This document shows positions 59,153 to 64,000 of a stretch of 64,000 nt of DNA, piece by piece. The notes below the pieces were generated by a model. The model saw nothing but the letters and a program-made list of their open reading frames with translations. It had not been told where the DNA came from and ran no database searches. Positions within the stretch are counted from its first letter, which is position 1. Each line of letters opens with the position of its first letter. A program made the position numbers and the translations under genes. The DNA is taken from the NCBI GenBank assembly GCA_021432635.1, contig MU270033.1, forward strand, positions 328,649-392,648, given 5' to 3'. The stretch is from Thozetella sp. PMI_491 (taxonomy: Eukaryota; Ascomycota; Sordariomycetes; Chaetosphaeriales; Chaetosphaeriaceae).

Positions 59153-62100
59153 ATGTCGATTGACTTTCCCAAAGAAGAAGAGGCAGTCATCCAGAGATGG
59201 CGAGAGATCAAGGCCTTCGAGCGTCAGGTACGCATTCGTCCAAGAGCCCAAGAGCCAGAGGCCGGAAGAAACCATTCCTAACGTCAATCTTACCAGCTCG
59301 AGCTGTCTGAAGGCCGGCCCCTCTATACCTTCTACGATGGTCCTCCGTTCGCCACTGGCCTGCCGCACTACGGCCACTTGCTCGCCTCGACCATCAAAGA
59401 CATCATCCCACGGTACTGGTCCATGAAGGGCTTCCACGTTGAGCGCAGGTTCGGTTGGGACACACACGGCCTTCCGATTGAACACGAGATCGACAAGAAG
59501 CTTGGTATCTCCGGCCGAGATGCCGTCATGGAGCTTGGCTTAGAGAAGTACAATGCCGAGTGCCGTTCCATTGTGATGCGGTACCGTGAGGAGTGGCGCC
59601 TTACCATTGAGCGCCTGGGCCGTTGGATCGACTTCGACAATGATTACAAGACTATGGACCCGAAGTTCATGGAGTCGGAGTGGTGGGTCTTCAAGCAGTT
59701 GTTCGAGAAGGGCCAGGTGTACCAGGGTCATCGCGTGATGCCGTATTCCACGGCTCTCACTACCGCCTTGAGCAACTTCGAGGCCAACCAGAACTACCAG
59801 GACGTGACCGATCCGGCCGTTGTCGTTTCTTTCCCACTCCTCTCGGATCCGGACACGGCCCTGCTTGCCTGGACGACGACGCCATGGACTCTGCCTTCCC
59901 ACACAGGCCTCTCGGTCCACCCCGACTTCGAATACGTCAAGCTCAACGACGAGAAGTCTGGAAAAAATTACATTATTTTGGAAAAGCTCATCGGAACACT
60001 TTACAAGGATCCTAAAAAGGCGAAGTTCAAGATCCTGGAAAAGTTCAAGGGCAAGGACATGGAGGGTTGGAAGTATGAACCGCTTTTCAAGTACTTTTAC
60101 GACGATTACAAGGATATCGCCTTCAAGGTCCTCAACGCTACATACGTCACCGCAGACAGCGGTACTGGTATCGTCCACCAAGCCCCCGCGTTCGGTGAAG
60201 ACGATTACAACGTCGCTATTCAGTACGGCATTGTGACGGAGAAGCGGCCGCCCCCCGACCCTGTCAACGAGACGGGTCACTTCACCGCGAAGATCAGCGA
60301 CTTCGCCGGCATGCACGTGAAGGAGGCGGACAAGCACATCATCAAGTACCTCAAGGGCACTGGGCGTCTGATTGTCGACTCCCAGCTGAAGCACTCCTAT
60401 CCCATGTGCTACCGCTCTGACACTCCTCTGATCTACAAGGCTGTGCCCTCATGGTTCATCCGCATCCCTACCATCATCCCGCAGATGTTGAACAACATCG
60501 AGGGGTCCCAATGGGTGCCGTCTTTCGTCAAAGAGAAGCGGTTTGCTAGCTGGATTGCCAACGCGAGGGATTGGAACGTCTCCCGAAATCGATACTGGGG
60601 CACCCCCATCCCGCTCTGGGTGAGCGACGACATGGAGGAGAAGATTTGCATTGGTAGCGTCGCCGAGCTCAAGGAGCTCAGCGGATACGAGGGCGAGATC
60701 GTCGATCTCCACCGCGACAAGATTGACCACATCACTATTCCAAGCAAGCAGGGCAAAGGCACGCTGAAACGGGTAGAGGAGGTCTTTGACTGCTGGTTCG
60801 AGTCTGGAAGCATGCCGTACGCCAGCCAGCACTATCCCTTCGAGAACGTCGAGAAGTTCAAGAAGTCGTTCCCTGGTGACTTTATCGCCGAAGGTCTCGA
60901 CCAGACGAGAGGCTGGTTCTACACCATGTTAGTTTTGGGCACTCACCTCTTTGGAGTCTCGCCATTCCAGAACTGTGTCGTGAACGGCATTGTGCTCGCT
61001 GAGGATGGAAAGAAGATGTCAAAGCGTCTCAAGAACTACCCAGACCCCGGAATCGTCATGTCCAAGTACGGCTCTGATGCCCTCCGACTCTACCTCATCA
61101 ACTCGCCAGTGGTGCGTGCCGAGCCTCTCCGGTTCAAGGAGTCGGGCGTCAAGGAAGTCGTACAGCGTGTCCTCCTTCCGCTGTGGAACAGCTACAAGTT
61201 CTTCGAGGGACAGGTGGCACTCCTCAAGAAGGTCGAGAACGTCGACTACGTATTCGACCCAAAGATGGAGTCGACGAACACCAACGTCATGGACAAGTGG
61301 ATTCTGGCCAGTTGCCAGAGCTTGCTCCAGTTCGTAAACGAGGAGATGAAGAGTAAGATACCACTGCTCTGGCCTTCGGGTAAGAGACACTCAACTGACC
61401 CAATACGCTAGGTTATCGGTTGTATACCGTCGTCCCCCGACTACTGAAGCTCATCGATTTCACCACCAATTGGTACATTAGGTTCAACCGCAAGCGCCTC
61501 AAGGGAGAGAATGGACTGGAAGACACAACCCATGCCCTCAACACTCTCTTCGAGGTTCTCTACACCATGTGCCGAGGACTTGCGCCTTTCACGCCCTTCC
61601 TCACCGATACCATCTACCAGCGTCTTCTCCCTCACATCCCCAAGGAGCTCCAGGGAGAAGACACGCGCAGTGTTCACTTCCTGCCCTTCCCAGAAGTCCG
61701 GAGCGAGCTCTTCAATCCCGAAATCGAGCGACAAGTGGGGCGCATGCAAACCGTGATCGAACTGGTCCGATACTCGCGCGAGAAGAAGGCTATTGGGGTG
61801 AAGCAGCCCCTCAAGACTCTCGTTGTCATCCATCGTGACCAGCAGTACCTCGACGATGTGAAGTCGCTCGAGTCGTATATCCAGGAGGAGCTCAACGTGC
61901 GAGACCTGGTTCTGACGTCAGATGAGGACAAATACAACGTCCAGTACAGCATCACTGCGGATTGGCCTGTCCTCGGCAAGAAGCTCAAGAAGGACATGGC
62001 CAGGGTCAAGAAAGCCCTGCCGAATGTCACTAGTGAGCAGGCCAAGGGCTACATGCTCAACAAGACCATCGTCCTGGATGGTATCACGCTCGAGGAGGGA

Positions 62101-62520
62101 GATCTCGTCGTCAAGCGCGGGCTCAAGGAAGATGGCACGTCCCAGAGCATCGAGACGAATACCGACAACGATGTCCTCACTCTCCTCGACACTGAGATCT
62201 ACCCGGGGCTCGCCGAAGAAGGCATTGCGCGCCAGATCATCAACCGTGTCCAGAAGCTGCGCAAGTCAGCAGGCCTGGAACCCATCGACGACATCAAGAT
62301 GGAATACAAGGTGCTTTCGGACCCGGACAACATCGGACTGGCCAAAGTCCTCGACACGCACACAGCGGCCTTCGTCAAGGCGCTGCGCCGTCCGCTGGAC
62401 AAGCATGAAGTGACGCAAGTGGAGGGGGAGATTCCTGCGGAGAAGCAAGAAGGTGTTATTGCCGAGGAAGAGCAGGAGATCCAAAAGGCCACGTTCCTGT
62501 TGCGATTGTTGAAGCTATGA
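59153..62520 (+). CDS. ils1: Isoleucyl-tRNA synthetase, cytosolic
   Basis: Three exons, 59153-59227, 59297-61352 and 61412-62520, give 1079 residues, as in fungal Ils1. The start MSIDFPKEEEAVIQRW has no mitochondrial presequence. The class I signature is HYGH (residues 49-52) in PFATGLPHYGH, and the second is KMSKR (598-602). The editing domain is marked by TTTPWTLPSHTG and HQAPAFGEDDYN. The anticodon-binding domain follows (YTVVPRLLKLIDF onward). The enzyme joins isoleucine to its tRNA and hydrolyses mischarged valine. Introns are 69 bases (phase 0) and 59 bases (phase 1); the second joins EEMK to YRLYTVV via one Ser codon. Confidence 0.97.
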
Positions 62521-62923
62521 GAGCTAGAACGCCTCTAGAGAGAACTTAAAAAGAAGATAGATGTGATCATATTCGTCACATGCATGAAGACGGACACACA
62601 TCCAAACCTTTCTTGTGCAGTTGCTGTGACTAGTTCAAGTGGTACTCTACAGGCGGACGGACGGAGCTCGACTCTGTAGAGCAGCGGGACCATTCCGTCT
62701 GCTCAAGCTACCCGCTACTCCGTCATTGATTCCTCTCTTTAGGCTCTCATGAAATCGTAGCACGCATTGCTCGAGCGGAGACTTTTTGCTGCTTGTGAGA
62801 AGTGCCAACCACCACACTCATCGCCGGCAACATTCGCTTTGTATAGATTTACATGCCGAATGCGTACCCGAAACTTCCAGCTAAAAGAGGCCGTAAGGTG
62901 GTTTGGGACTGGTAAGGACATGG
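62521..62923. other. Convergent 3' region
   Basis: 403 bases between the IleRS stop (+) and the end of the NDUFAF8-like gene (-). Nothing recognised. Confidence 0.5.
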
Positions 62924-63234
62924 TCACCTCAACCCCTTAGAAGCAGCCTGCAGGACAAGTTAGGCGCCTCAGATCCAATCGTTGGCAACCGTTCAGGGGG
63001 CTCACCAGGTAGCAATCCTTAAGCTTCATGAACTCCTTGGCGCACTGGTCCTTATGGACGGAATTGTAGTCGGCAACAATGCATTTGCCGTATATGGCAG
63101 CCTGTCGACGGAAGAAGGGGGTTAGGAACGACGAAATAGCGGTTGCCATTGTTTGCTTTGGGAGCTCCTACCTCTGCCGAACATTTGGATACTGACTGCG
63201 CGAAGCGCTGGATCGGACGCGTCTTGGGCTGCAT
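62924..63234 (-). CDS. NDUFAF8-like twin-CX9C protein, 60 residues
   Basis: Three tiny exons, 63234-63172, 63101-63006 and 62947-62924, with introns of 70 and 58 bases. The second intron has a CTAAC branch site and TGCAG acceptor. The protein starts MQPKTRPIQRFAQSVSK, then two CX9C motifs, CSAEAAIYGKC and CAKEFMKLKDC, and ends YLAASKGLR. The motifs and spacing match human NDUFAF8 (a complex I assembly factor partnered with NDUFAF5) and the related CHCH family imported into the mitochondrial intermembrane space by the Mia40 relay. Function is inferred from that similarity. Because each exon is short, the gene is easy to miss. If intron 2 is retained, translation would end with a different tail and a third cysteine-rich end. 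Confidence 0.85.
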
Positions 63235-64000
63235 CCTGTGGATGTCTAGACTCTAGGCGAGCTAATCAGCTGATGCCAGCTCCTCCAACACTCAGGTTAC
63301 TCTTGATGCAAGCTAAGCTCCTAAGTGATTGATGTTCTATGGAGCTGGTTTGGCTAAGAGCTTGCGGTTTGTCTCCTTCTCCGGTACGGTGCGACTACTG
63401 AGCAAATTCGTGACCGCACTGTGATATCTCTGGATGAGGGCCCTGTGTTAATCAGATACCTGAAAATCAAGTATAAATCGCGCACCTATTCAAGTCATAT
63501 CATATTAAAATCCCGATGGCAAAGCGCGAATGGAAAGTCTTAATCATCGACCAGAATTGTCGTGGAGGATCCACGTCTGGTAGAGTCACCCTCTAACGCT
63601 CTTTCAGTGGGGCAGAGCTTGGCCATTGGCCAACTAGAAGCTAGAATCAAAATGCTAGTTGGAGACTTGGAATCTCACGTAAAATATATGCAACTTTTAA
63701 GTTCACCTTGAACAGCAGCCAAATCGAGGCATGTGGGGATCGTCTGGTGGGGCTGGCCCAACTCGAGGGTCGTGATCCTCGACGCGTGAGCGAACACTTA
63801 AACGCGCCCTTTGTCTCGCGACGGGGCCTTCGAGTCCTTTCTTCCTTCTCCCAATCTTCGGACTCGTGAACCTTGCTCTTGCACTATGCACGTTGCACAC
63901 TATCCGAGCTCTTTGTCCGAACACGTCTGCACTTTCTCGTTTTTGTAGCCCTCCCGTCTGCGCTTCCAACTCTTTCGGCAAGCCTTCAGCTTTCCAGTAA
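63235..64000. other. Right edge, no gene seen
   Basis: 766 bases: promoter of the NDUFAF8-like gene, then A+T-rich sequence without a recognisable exon. A gene may begin beyond the window edge. Confidence 0.4.

Overview
This window is nuclear DNA of a filamentous ascomycete, most likely a Sordariomycete (Sordariales/Chaetomiaceae-like). The evidence is direct. Genes are GC-rich and often split by short introns (about 49-190 bases) with GTRNGY donors and CTAAC-like branch sites. The gene set includes hymA/Mo25, Mif2, SEY1 and YME2 homologues, a fungal NLR, an AA9 copper monooxygenase and a family GH1 glycosidase. There are no operons, rRNAs, CRISPR arrays or intact mobile elements. The enzymes suggest a saprotroph that degrades plant biomass. 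The species cannot be fixed from the sequence alone.

Layout. 0-5 kb: a secreted GH23 lysozyme-like protein (-) and a tiny secreted ORF (-) in an A+T-richer, gene-poor island. 5-24 kb is mostly housekeeping: a fructosamine-kinase-family gene (+), SEY1 (+), RNase H2 subunit A (-), Mif2/CENP-C (+), YME2 (-), a dienelactone hydrolase (-), an intronless cytosolic Hsp70 with heat-shock-element-like promoter sites (+), and an EMI1-like twin-CX9C protein (-). 25-28 kb: an EF-hand MscS-type channel (-). 28-33.6 kb: a 5.6-kb stretch with no confident gene, only a coding-like fragment. 33.6-42 kb: mitochondrial seryl-tRNA synthetase (+) and a giant coiled-coil/repeat protein of about 2031 residues (-). 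42.7-45.4 kb: a PLP-homeostasis protein (-) and an AA9 LPMO (+). 46-50.3 kb: an NLR-like NWD-NACHT-ankyrin receptor (+). 50.8-55 kb: a DUF5672 membrane glycosyltransferase-like protein (-) and a secreted GH1 enzyme (-). 56-63.2 kb: a CHZ-motif small protein (+), hymA/Mo25 (-), cytosolic isoleucyl-tRNA synthetase (+), and a 60-residue three-exon NDUFAF8-like protein (-).

The genes do not form one pathway. Loose themes are mitochondrial upkeep (YME2, mitochondrial SerRS, two CX9C proteins), chromosome and nucleic-acid maintenance (Mif2, RNase H2A, CHZ-like), stress and membrane physiology (Hsp70, MscS channel, SEY1), and an outward-facing set (GH23, AA9, GH1, NLR). The most interesting items are the NLR, the giant protein with its internal helical repeat, the GH1-like enzyme with a long N-terminal extension and atypical nucleophile motif, and very small spliced genes that are easily missed. 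Exon borders were set by eye from splice signals and reading-frame continuity; none is backed by transcript data.
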